The notes beneath the pieces are model-generated. The model was not told where the DNA came from and did no database searches. It worked only from the letters and a program-made list of their open reading frames with translations. Below, piece by piece: positions 1 to 9,200 of a DNA stretch of 64,000 bases (positions within the stretch are counted from its first letter, which is position 1; each line of letters begins with the position of its first letter). The position numbers were made by a program, and so were the translations under genes. Source of the stretch: Actinokineospora fastidiosa (GTDB taxonomy: Bacteria > Actinomycetota > Actinomycetes > Mycobacteriales > Pseudonocardiaceae); NCBI RefSeq assembly GCF_014648415.1, contig NZ_BMRB01000002.1:517260-581259 (forward strand). The letters run 5' to 3'.

Positions 1-168
1 GTCATCCCGCTGTCGTGCTTCACCGCCGCGGGCCTGGACCCCACCCGGGTCGACACGCCGTTCCTCGTCTACACCGACGGGGCCTTCGAGGCGACGTTCT
101 CCGACATCGGCTGGATCCCCGGCGCCGCGGCCGATCCCGCCGCCCTGGCCTGCGACGCGCTGGAGTAG
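1..168 (+). CDS. C-terminal end of an unidentified protein (5' part outside window)
   Basis: Frame 1 is open from the first base to a TAG stop at 166-168 and gives the last 55 residues of a plus-strand gene, ending in PAALACDALE. Codon third positions are strongly G/C, as in real genes here. The fragment is too short to assign a family. It overlaps the 3' end of the convergent AAA+ gene by 100 bases, so one of the two tails may be annotated slightly too long. Confidence 0.5.
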   Translation, partial: VIPLSCFTAAGLDPTRVDTPFLVYTDGAFEATFSDIGWIPGAAADPAALACDALE

Positions 169-3086
169 GGCGGGGGGATGTCGGCGGGCAGCAGCACGCA
201 CAGGTCGTCCATGGTGGGCGCGACCAGCGAGCGGGTGCGCCGCGCGTGGCGGGTGACGGCCTCGTCGAGCACCTGCCGGGCGTAGCGGCCGTTGCCGAAG
301 GAGTCCCCGCGCGGCGCGGCGACGAAGTGCGCCCTCAGCGCCGCCACCGTGGCCCCCGTGCACTCGTATCCCGCGCTCGACGCGTGCTGGTCGACGATCG
401 TGACCAGCTCGTCGGGGGTGTAGTCGGCGAAGCGCACGCGGTGGGAGAACCGCGACGACAGACCGGGGTTGGCGGCGAGGAACCCGGCCATCTCCCGCTC
501 GTAGCCCGCGGCGATCACCACGACCTCGTCGCGGTGGTCCTCCATCAGCTTCACGAGCGTGTCGATCGCCTCCCTGCCGAAGTCGTGGCCGGAGCCCGCG
601 CCGGAGGAGAGCGTGTACGCCTCGTCGATGAACAGGACTCCGCCCCGCGCCCGGTCGAACGCCTCCGTGGTGCGCCGCGCGGTGTGGCCGACGTACTCGC
701 CGACCAGGTCGGCGCGGCTGACCTCGGTGACCTGTCCCTGCGCCAGCACGCCCATGGCGGCCAGCAGCGAGCCGTAGAGGCGAGCCACCGTGGTCTTGCC
801 GGTGCCGGGCGGCCCGGCGAAGATCAGGTGCCTGCCCAGCGACGGCACCGGCAGCCCGGCCGCCTGCCGCCTGCGCGCGGAGGCCAGCAGGTCGACCATG
901 GCGGCGACCTCGGTCTTGACCTCGTCCAGGCCGACGAGCCCGCGCAGCGTGCCGAGCAGCTGCTCGACGCGTTCGGCGTCCACCCGGCCCGCGCCCGCGC
1001 CGACGGCCGCGCCGGGCAGCGGGCCGAGGTCCTGCGGCAGCAGGCGGGTCAGCGACACCTCGGACACCGGGTCCTCGTCGGCCAGCCGGTACGCCTGCCT
1101 GCCGATCATCTCCTCGAAGACCTTGCGCGCGGTGCGGCCGTTGCCGAACGCGGCGTCGCGCGGGAGGTCGGTGAAGTAGGCGTGCAGGGCCGAGCGGGTC
1201 TCGAACTCCAGCCGGTAGTGGTGGTCGCGGCACAGGCCCTCGACGATGGTCACCAGCTCCGCTGAGGAGTAGTCGGTGAACTCGATGGTGCGGGAGAACC
1301 GCGACGACAGGCCCGGGTTCGCCGCGAGGAACGAGCGCATGTCGTTGGTGTAGCCCGCGACGATCACCACGACGTCGTCGCGGTGGTCCTCCATCAGCTT
1401 GACGAGCGTGTCGATGGCCTCCCTGCCGAAGTCGGGGCCGGTGCCGCCCGAGGCCAGGGTGTACGCCTCGTCGATGAACAGCACACCGCCCAGCGCCTCC
1501 TGGAACCGCTCGGTGGTCTTCAGCGCGGTGCCGCCGATCACCGAGGCCACCAGGTCGGCGCGGGCGACCTCGACCAGCTGGCCGGTGCGCAGCACGCCGA
1601 GCGCGGCCAGGATCCGCCCGTAGAGCCGGGCCACGGTGGTCTTGCCGGTGCCCGGCGAGCCCGCGAACACCAGGTGCCTGCTCAGCGGCGGCGACGGCAG
1701 CCCGGCCGCGGCGCGGCGCTCGGCCATCTGGTGCAGCCGCACCAGGGTCTCCACCTCGCGTTTGACGCCGTCGAGGCCGACCAGGCCGGCCAGCTCGGCG
1801 AGCAGCGCGTCCAGGCCCTCGCGGTCCGGGGTGTCCTCGGGCGGTCGGGGGGTCGGCTCGGGAGCGGTGTCCGGCCGTTCGACCGGCACGTGCTCCGAGG
1901 TCATCATGGCGATGTCGTCGCCGCGGTTGTCCTTGACCACGCACCCGGTGATCCCGCCGCCCGCCTTGTCGTGCCAGGCGACGCCCGTGGCGCACTCGCG
2001 CACCTCGCCGCCGTCGACGGTGAGCCGGGCGGCGCCGCGGGCGACCATGCCGGTGTCGCGCGCGCCGACGACCCGGGTGGCGCTCACCCGGACGTCGGCC
2101 TGCCCCTCGGCGAGCACCCCTGCGCCCGCGCCCGAGGTGATCGCGCAGCCGCTGAGGCGCACGGTCGCGGTCCCGGCTGCCACCACGGAATCGTGGCCCG
2201 CCTTGGTGATGACGCACTCGACGAGGTCGGCGGTCGCGGTGTCGACCACGTGCAGCGCGTGGCCCGCCGCGCCGTCGACGGTGACGCGCTCCAGCTCCGC
2301 TGCGCCGTCGCCCACCACGACGACGGCCTGCGCCGCGACCCGCTCCACCCGGCAGTCGCGCAGGACCAGGCGCGAGCCGTCCGCGCAGAGCACCGCCGCC
2401 CCGTCTACTTCGGACAGGGTTGTGCCGGTGGCGACGAGCTCGCCGCGCTCCTCGGCCACGATCGCCGTGCCGCCGATCCGCTCGACGCGGCAGTTCCCGA
2501 CCGTCGCCCGTCCCCGGTCGGCGACGAGCACGGCGCCGCGCGCGTCGGTCACCACGCAGTCCACCAGGGCGGGCGCGCCGCCGGTGCGGGCGACGACCGC
2601 GGTGCCGCCGATGTCGGTGAGGGTGCAGGTGGTCAGGTCGGCGCGGGCGCCGTCGAAGGCCAGCACGCCCGCCCCGCCGGGGTTGCGCACCTCGCAGTCG
2701 GTGGCCCGGAGGTCGCTGCCGCCGCGGACCACGATCGCGACCTCGGAGTCGGCGCGCAGGGCGCACTCGTCCATCCGCAGCGAGCCCGCGACCACGTCGA
2801 CAGCGGCCTCCCCGCCCCTGTGGGCAAAGGCGATCCCGCACACCTCGGCGTGCTCGGCGGTCAGCTGGAGGACGGGCGCGCCGGCGGCCTCGACCCGCAC
2901 CTCACCGGCGGCGGACAGCGTGACCTCGCGGTCGATGACGACGGACTCCTGGTAGACGCCGGGCCACACGGAGATCACGTCCCCGGGGCGGGCGGCGGCG
3001 ATGGCGTCGTTGATGGTGCGGAAGCAGTCCGGCTCGGTCGGGGACACGCCGAGCACGGACCGGGTGCCGGTCAGCCTGCTCGCCAC
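69..3086 (-). CDS. Beta-helix / double AAA+ ATPase (EccA/CbxX-like) of the T7SS locus
   Basis: A 1005-residue protein. Residues about 15-375 are a right-handed parallel beta-helix with regularly spaced short repeats of the pectate-lyase/NosD type. Two CbxX/CfqX-type AAA+ domains follow (about 430-680 and 710-960), each with an intact Walker A (GSPGTGKTT and GPPGTGKTT), Walker B with FIDEAYTL, and conserved arginines in SSRFS. Mycobacterial EccA is a related AAA+ ATPase but has an N-terminal TPR domain and a single AAA+ module, so the architecture here is different. It is the last gene of the unit transcribed from the promoter at 6085-6112 and its ATG lies inside the end of the preceding gene. 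A likely role is cytosolic chaperoning or remodelling of T7SS substrates (inference from family and context). The last 25 or so residues look non-conserved. Confidence 0.88.
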   Translation of the reverse strand: MASRLTGTRSVLGVSPTEPDCFRTINDAIAAARPGDVISVWPGVYQESVVIDREVTLSAAGEVRVEAAGAPVLQLTAEHAEVCGIAFAHRGGEAAVDVVAGSLRMDECALRADSEVAIVVRGGSDLRATDCEVRNPGGAGVLAFDGARADLTTCTLTDIGGTAVVARTGGAPALVDCVVTDARGAVLVADRGRATVGNCRVERIGGTAIVAEERGELVATGTTLSEVDGAAVLCADGSRLVLRDCRVERVAAQAVVVVGDGAAELERVTVDGAAGHALHVVDTATADLVECVITKAGHDSVVAAGTATVRLSGCAITSGAGAGVLAEGQADVRVSATRVVGARDTGMVARGAARLTVDGGEVRECATGVAWHDKAGGGITGCVVKDNRGDDIAMMTSEHVPVERPDTAPEPTPRPPEDTPDREGLDALLAELAGLVGLDGVKREVETLVRLHQMAERRAAAGLPSPPLSRHLVFAGSPGTGKTTVARLYGRILAALGVLRTGQLVEVARADLVASVIGGTALKTTERFQEALGGVLFIDEAYTLASGGTGPDFGREAIDTLVKLMEDHRDDVVVIVAGYTNDMRSFLAANPGLSSRFSRTIEFTDYSSAELVTIVEGLCRDHHYRLEFETRSALHAYFTDLPRDAAFGNGRTARKVFEEMIGRQAYRLADEDPVSEVSLTRLLPQDLGPLPGAAVGAGAGRVDAERVEQLLGTLRGLVGLDEVKTEVAAMVDLLASARRRQAAGLPVPSLGRHLIFAGPPGTGKTTVARLYGSLLAAMGVLAQGQVTEVSRADLVGEYVGHTARRTTEAFDRARGGVLFIDEAYTLSSGAGSGHDFGREAIDTLVKLMEDHRDEVVVIAAGYEREMAGFLAANPGLSSRFSHRVRFADYTPDELVTIVDQHASSAGYECTGATVAALRAHFVAAPRGDSFGNGRYARQVLDEAVTRHARRTRSLVAPTMDDLCVLLPADIPPPYSSASQARAAGSAAAPGIQPMSENVASKAPSV

Positions 3087-4390
3087 AGCGACCCCTCCTC
3101 TGCGGACGGGCTGAGCGCGGCCCGGACCCGATGCCGCTCCAACGGGCTCAGCCGCCCCGGCGGCGCGGTCACCACGGCGTGCTCGACCAACGCCGGGTCG
3201 GGGGCGACGAGGTGCCGGTCGAGGAAGTACCCGCTGGCGGCGGACCAGACCCAGGCCCCGTCGGACCGCAGATCGGCGGGGACCACGTCGGCGGGGCTTT
3301 TGGCGAGGACATCGGGGAGGTGGTTCTCCGCGGCCATGACGACTTCCCCGCCGTCGAGGAAGTCGAGCAGCTTCTGGCGCTCATCCGCGTCGACGACCAA
3401 CTCGCGCGCCGGGGAGAACCAGGGCCCCCGGTTGGCGGAGGCGCCGTCGAACACGGGCGCGACCCGGACGGGCCGGGCGGGGGTGGCCGACCAGAGCAAC
3501 ACGGCGGACTGCAGCGCGGTTTCGTGGTAGTCCGGCAGACGGGTGTCGGCCCCGAACACCTCCACTCGCGGGATGGCCCCAGCCGCAGTGAGGGCGTTCT
3601 GGACCTCCACGGTGACGGCGATCAGCACGTCGTCCTCGGCCTGCACGAGATAGACCCGGTCGGTCCCGTCCCGCGTAACGGCCCAACACGCCTCGGTCCC
3701 CCGCTGACCCGCGACGGCAGCCACGGCGACCCGGTCGTGCTCATCGCGCCCGTCGGGCGAGAACCGGTGCTGGGCCGGATGGCTCTGCAGGGCGGCTTTG
3801 AGCAGCCCGATTACCCGATCACGCTCATGCCCCGACTCGGCGAAGCCCGCTCCTGCGCGGCGGTCACGGGGCTGGAAACGCCCGCCGCCAGCCTGCCCGG
3901 CGGAACCATCACCCGAAACCAGACTGCCGCGACCCTGGGCGGTCTCGGACACCGAGCAAGCATCGACCACACCAGCCTGTCCGGCAGGGCCATCCCCCGG
4001 AAGTCCCTGAGCGGGCGGCTGGGTGGGGGCGGCGGCGGGGCTGGCCTGTCCTTCGGCGCCCATCTCCAGGAACGGGCGGGGCCGCACGCGTTCACCCGAA
4101 GCCCCGGCTTTCCGATTGCGGGCGCGGGTGGGCTGCCATGGCGTCTCATCCTGGCGTTGGCTGGCGCGCCCGGTCCGGGCTGGCTCGGCTTCGGTGGGCG
4201 GCCCGGCCGCCTGGGGTGATGTGGCGGGGTGGTCGTCGTGCGGGAGTGGGCTTCGGGCGGTGGTGAGGGCGGTGAGGAGGCTGGTCAGCCGGGCCGTGTC
4301 GCCCTCGGCGAGCACTTCGCGGGCGATGATGAGCCAGGGGTCGGGGGCGTGGCCTGCGAGGGCCAGCAGGTGGGTGTGGAGTTCTTGCAT
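3071..4390 (-). CDS. Hypothetical protein of the T7SS locus (439 aa)
   Basis: Not recognised. The N-terminus (about 1-45) is a predicted amphipathic helix. Residues about 50-200 are low-complexity and rich in Gly, Pro, Arg and Gln, likely disordered. The C-terminal 230 residues look globular, with alternating hydrophobic strands (for example VAVAAVAGQRGTEACWAV) and several Trp residues. There is no signal peptide or membrane helix, so it is probably cytosolic. It starts 12 bases after the upstream gene and overlaps the AAA+ gene by 16 bases, so the three genes form one transcription unit. The co-operon AAA+ protein suggests they work together. The function is unknown. Confidence 0.7.
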   Translation of the reverse strand: MQELHTHLLALAGHAPDPWLIIAREVLAEGDTARLTSLLTALTTARSPLPHDDHPATSPQAAGPPTEAEPARTGRASQRQDETPWQPTRARNRKAGASGERVRPRPFLEMGAEGQASPAAAPTQPPAQGLPGDGPAGQAGVVDACSVSETAQGRGSLVSGDGSAGQAGGGRFQPRDRRAGAGFAESGHERDRVIGLLKAALQSHPAQHRFSPDGRDEHDRVAVAAVAGQRGTEACWAVTRDGTDRVYLVQAEDDVLIAVTVEVQNALTAAGAIPRVEVFGADTRLPDYHETALQSAVLLWSATPARPVRVAPVFDGASANRGPWFSPARELVVDADERQKLLDFLDGGEVVMAAENHLPDVLAKSPADVVPADLRSDGAWVWSAASGYFLDRHLVAPDPALVEHAVVTAPPGRLSPLERHRVRAALSPSAEEGSLWRAG

Positions 4391-4402
4391 GTCTCCTCCT
4401 TC

Positions 4403-6061
4403 TCAGGCTGCGGGCAGCGCGCCGAACCAGCGGGTGGGGGTCGGGGTGGTGGTGGGGGGTCGGGTGGCGGCGGCGGCGCGGAGGCGGGTGAGGGCGGTGT
4501 CGGTGGGGGCGCCGTCCTCGGCGAGGAGCAGGCGGCTGTGCTCCACGGCGAGGACCCGGAGGCGGGTGTGGGCGGGCAGGACGGCGTCGCCGTCGCCGAG
4601 GCCGTCGAGCCTGCGGGCGGTGGTGGTCCAGATGAGGGCTTCGGCCGGACCCACGGGCCGCGTCACCCGGGCGGGCAGGGCGACGACCGGGGTCGGCAGC
4701 CGGAGGACGGCTCCCGTCTGGGCGTTGCTCTCCTCCGGAATCCCGCGCACGACAACACCGCGAAGAGTGGGAAGCCTGCGCAGGCCGCCCGCGAGACAAC
4801 TGTGGAAGTCCGCGTCGTAGAAGGCCTGCGGATCGTCGGCGAACACGTGGACCACGGCGAGTTCCGCCAGGAGCGCGGGATCGTCCCCACCCGCCCGCAG
4901 TCCGGGTCGCTCGGACAGCAACCTCGTCACCGTCCGGACGGCGATGTCGTACCGACTCCCCAACGCGGCCCGCACCCGCTGCCGCTGCTCAGGAGTGCTG
5001 TGCGCGTCGATCGGAACCTCGACGGCCGCGCGGGTCGCGGCGACGGGGAGAGCCCGCGACGGGGCCGGGACAGCCGTCATCGCGGCGGTGACCTGCACGG
5101 CGGCGCGGGCGGCGGGCGGAGCGACCGCCGATACGGGCGTCAGCAGGGCCGGTGCCAGCGACACCGCTGGCGAACTCGATGCCGGAGCGGCCGGTGGCGG
5201 ACCGGTCTGGGCGGCAGCCCGCATCGACGTCACCGGGGCAAGCCGCCTTGTTCGCGCGGCCACCGACGGCGCCACCGCCGTCACGGTCGTCGACGGCACG
5301 GAAGCCTGCGGACGGGCACGGCGGGACGGCATCGCCCTGGCCGTGCCGACGAGTGGATTCCCGGGCAGGACCCGTCCGTCGGCGGTGACCACCACCCGAC
5401 CGCGAGGCGCGTTGCCCACATCCGCGTACTCCACCGTGACGTGATCCCGCACCTCATCCGGCAACGCGCGCAGCACCGCCTCGACAACGGACGCCGACGC
5501 CTCGGCGACAACCACCAGCCGCTCCCCGCCCGCCACCCGGGGCCACTCCCCCGCCCGGGAACCGTGGATCCACAGCCCCGACGGCGTCTGGGTGACGTGC
5601 TCGCCCAGGTCCTCCGGCAGATACCGCTGCCACCACGGCTCCGGATAACGCGGTCCCGTCCGCACCCGCGGCCGCCCCGGCGCGTACGCCGCCCACCCCA
5701 GCCCCCGCCCCGACACGAACACCGCACCGCCCTCGAGCGCGATCAGCTCGCCCTCCGGCGCCACGACCTCCACCCCGAGTCGGTCCGCGAGCAGCCGGGC
5801 GGGCGGCGGCGCGCCATCCGCGCCGACCGCGCCCCAGTAGGGCGCGAACACCCGGATTCCCCGCTCCCCGCCGACGACCTCGGCGAGATCCGCGACAACC
5901 CACGGGTCCAGCCGGGTCAGGGCCGCCATGGCCGACGCCCCCACCACAACCGGCGTCCGCCCCGCCTCCCCGACCAACCGCTCGGCCAACTCCACCGTGT
6001 CCCCGGCCCCGCCGACGACCACGGCCGTGCCGACCCGCGTGACGGTGATCGCGTCGTCCAT
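4403..6061 (-). CDS. Hypothetical protein of the T7SS locus (552 aa), first gene of the AAA+ unit
   Basis: Not recognised. The ATG at 6061 is chosen because GAGGAGG lies 5-6 bases upstream; a longer frame to 6103 has no such site. Residues 1-240 look like an alpha/beta domain with a Rossmann-like start (TAVVVGGAGDTVELAERLV) and several Trp residues (PEPWWQRYLP). Residues about 260-375 are an Ala/Pro/Val-rich linker. Residues 380-552 look like a second folded domain, with VVVRGIPEE and RLRVLAVEHSRLLLAEDGAP. There is no signal peptide. The neighbours encode an unknown protein and the double AAA+ ATPase. An ECF-type promoter sits directly upstream. Confidence 0.7.
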   Translation of the reverse strand: MDDAITVTRVGTAVVVGGAGDTVELAERLVGEAGRTPVVVGASAMAALTRLDPWVVADLAEVVGGERGIRVFAPYWGAVGADGAPPPARLLADRLGVEVVAPEGELIALEGGAVFVSGRGLGWAAYAPGRPRVRTGPRYPEPWWQRYLPEDLGEHVTQTPSGLWIHGSRAGEWPRVAGGERLVVVAEASASVVEAVLRALPDEVRDHVTVEYADVGNAPRGRVVVTADGRVLPGNPLVGTARAMPSRRARPQASVPSTTVTAVAPSVAARTRRLAPVTSMRAAAQTGPPPAAPASSSPAVSLAPALLTPVSAVAPPAARAAVQVTAAMTAVPAPSRALPVAATRAAVEVPIDAHSTPEQRQRVRAALGSRYDIAVRTVTRLLSERPGLRAGGDDPALLAELAVVHVFADDPQAFYDADFHSCLAGGLRRLPTLRGVVVRGIPEESNAQTGAVLRLPTPVVALPARVTRPVGPAEALIWTTTARRLDGLGDGDAVLPAHTRLRVLAVEHSRLLLAEDGAPTDTALTRLRAAAATRPPTTTPTPTRWFGALPAA

Positions 6062-6084
6062 CGTGTCCTCCTCATCCACCACCG

Positions 6085-6112
6085 ACACGGACAACGCGGC
6101 CACGAGGGTTCA
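6085..6112 (-). promoter_or_regulatory. ECF-type promoter P3 for the 6061-69 unit
   Basis: Read on the minus strand, a -35 element TGAACC (6112-6107) is followed after 16 bases by CCGTGT (6090-6085), then the Shine-Dalgarno GAGGAGG and the ATG at 6061. The same hexamers with the same N16 spacing occur upstream of eccD, eccC and eccB. It lies in a 212-base gap (6062-6273) behind the giant effector gene, where nothing else was found. Confidence 0.7.
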
Positions 6113-6273
6113 GCCAAGGGGCTGATCGCGACCACCGAAGCCCACCGCTGGTCAGGTGGAGGGCTGGTTGCGCGGCTCGCCCGCACGCCGTCGCCACTAC
6201 AGGAACCGCGAGCGCAATGCGCACGCCGAATCACCGACAACACCGCCGTCTCTGCATGGCCCCCGCGAGCAGG

Positions 6274-9200
6274 TCAGCCCGGCAGGGGCCTGCCCCGGGG
6301 CGGGAACCGCAGGGTGCGGGGTTCCTCGAAGTCCCCGCCGATCACCTGGGCCACGACGTCGCGGCCGGTGATGGCCGCGAGGTCGGCTGCCAGTTCGGCG
6401 GTGACCGCGGCGCCGATCAGGCGGAAGCCGTCGAGCCTCGGGACGAGGCTGGCCGTCGTCCCGCGCACCGGGATGACCTCCCCGGCCTCGGCCGCGACCT
6501 GGATGCGGTGCACGTCGACATCCCGCCGATGCGCGGCGAACCCGTACGCGTCCTGTTCGGCCAAGCGCGGCGCCGCGGCGTCCAGGTCATCCAAATAGGA
6601 CATCCAGTCCGGGTCAGGCGCCGACCGCACGCGCGCGTACTCCGCCGCCTGGTCGCCGAGGGTGTCGGGGGGCTCCGGCGGGTCCACCCGCTCGGGCCCC
6701 AGGACGAACCGCGCACCGCCGAACAGCGCCGTCAACCGTGCCCTCACCTCCGGCGGCAGCTCGACGTACGCCGTCTGCTGCTGCGTGCTCCCCGACGGCT
6801 GGAACTCGTACTTCGCCGACACCACCCGCACGTCCGCCGGGTCCAGTTCCAGCAGATCGAGGGCCGCCAGCCAGGCGGGCACCCGCTGGGCGGCGGGCAG
6901 CGCGTCGATTGCCTTTGCCGCCGATGGCACAAGCAGCACGCCCGGCCTGCTCGCGAAGTCCCGGTGTAGGTCCGCGACGGCGCCCTTGACCGTGTCGAGC
7001 ACCTTGCGCCCGTCCACCGCGGCGGGCACCGGGGACAGCCAGCTCTGCGCGGACTCCACGCGCACCACGTCGTCCGGCACGGACGGGAACGTGTCCTTCG
7101 TCCGTCCCAGCTTCGGGTCCACCTTGATGCCCGCGCGCCGGGCCAGCTCGTCGAAGGTCGTGATGTCCGGGCCGGTCCGGAAGATCGTCTCGTTGCGGGC
7201 GTTCTTGGTCTCCTCGATCCGGTCGCGGGTCGCGGGCGGGAACACGTCCCCGGTCACCGCCGGGCCCCGCCCCTCGGACCCCGCCACGATGTCGACGTAC
7301 GACTTGGACACGTTCCCGCCGATGATGTCGAGCAGATGCCCCGTGCCCGGCGCCTTGGCCACCGCGATGAACGCCGAGTTGTTCACCCGGTTGTCCCGGT
7401 CGAGGGAGACGCCGAGCCCGAACGGCTCGCCCGCGATCCGCTGGACCGTACCGGCGAGGTCGCCGTGGACCAGGTTGTCCCCGTCGGTGTAGACGCCGCC
7501 GAAGCGGTCGAGCACCTCCAGCCGCAGCAGGTCGCTCGCGGCGGCGTACCCGCTGCCGTTGCGCCGGGACCGCTCGGCGCGCACCTCGGCGTCGAAGCGC
7601 ATCGGGCTCTCCGCGGTGAACACCTCGTCCACGTTCACCAGGCGAATGCCGTTCTCCCTTGCCCACTCCAGCATTCCCGCGACCTCGCGGGCGCGTCCGG
7701 TCAGCTGCTCGACGTCCTGCCCCCGCACCGCCTCGACCTCGGCGCGCGGCACGTCCGTCCAGACCACGAAGTCGAAGTCCGGCTGGTTGCGCCTGCTCTG
7801 CGCGACCGTGTCCATGAAGGCCGAGCGCGGGCCGCTGTCGGGGAACAGCGGGCCACCCAGCCAGATGCTGTGCACCAGGTGCGGGATCTTCCGGCGCTTG
7901 GGGCCCAGCCGGGTGTCCGCGGAGGTCCACTTCCCGGTGGTCACCTTCGCCTCGTCGAGGCGGTCGAGGCTGGGCCGGGTCGAACCGGCGGGCGGGTGCG
8001 CGTCGAAGTGCGGCTTGGTCATGTCGATGGTGGAGAAGAACGCCGCGCGCTTGTCGGCGTGCAGGCCGGTGTAGTCGAACCCGTGCGCCCAGTCGGGGGC
8101 GGGCGGCGCGACGCGGTCGCCGAAGACGTCCTTGCCCAGCGGTGACGGGGTGGGCGTGGCGCGTTGCTCGGCGCGCAGCACGTCGGTGATCTCGTCGGGG
8201 GTGAGGGGGTGGGTCGCGAGGTCGCGGTCCGTGGTGTCGGGCTCGTGCCGGGGGCGTCCGGACTTCTGCTGGTCGAAGTGGGACTGCGTGGGGGTGGGGT
8301 CGACGGTCGACGGGGCGTGCAGGGTGGCGTGCTCGCTGACCGGCAGGTGGACCTGGCTGGTGGTCATCCGGTCGATCATCCAGAGGTACCGGGGCAGCAC
8401 GACGGGCGTGCTGTGCGACGTGGTGCTCATGATGCCGCCGTCGCCCTCGCGGACGTTGTTGAGGCGGGGCTCGTAGCGCACCTGCTTGTCGCCGTTCGCG
8501 TCGCGGTAGACGATCTTGTGGGGGTCGCCGCTGTTAAACACCCGCTGGTAGTCGCGGCCGCGGTCGCGGTACTCGTCGGGCAGTCCCAGGTAGTGGCCGA
8601 CCTCGTGGGCCAGGGTGACCGGCGGAACGCGGGTGCCCCACATCTCCTCGTTGGCGCGGTTGTTGTTCTCGACGTCGACGACCACGTGCGCCGCGCCCGG
8701 GGTGTCGACGAACTCGAGGCGGACGTGGAGCTGGGGGCCGGACGGCAGGCGGTATCCCTGGTTGAACAGGGCGTCGACGCCGAGGCGGGCCTTGTCCTTC
8801 ATGTCGGTCACCTGGTCCGGCGTCACCGGCTTCTTCGGGACCAGGTGGAGGCGGACGGTGTACTCCTGCACCAGGCGGCCGGGCTCGACCTCCATCAGCC
8901 GGACGTCGTACCTGACGGTGCCGTGCACGTAGTCGGGATTGGTGCGGGTGGCGTCGCGGACCATGCCGATGTCGGTGAAGTCGACCTTGCGCACGGTGGC
9001 CTTGGCCCGCAACGACTCCCAGGACCGGGGCGGGAGCGGGTCGGACCGGGTGAACCACGGCGCGCTCCGCAGGGTCGACCGCCCCCATGCCGGATCGTGC
9101 TGCGGCTGGTGGTTCGACGGGGTGGGCGTGGTCTGGGGCGTGCTTTGCGGAGCGGTACCGGGCGGCGGGGCGGACCGGGAGTGCGGGCTGCGCTCCACCG

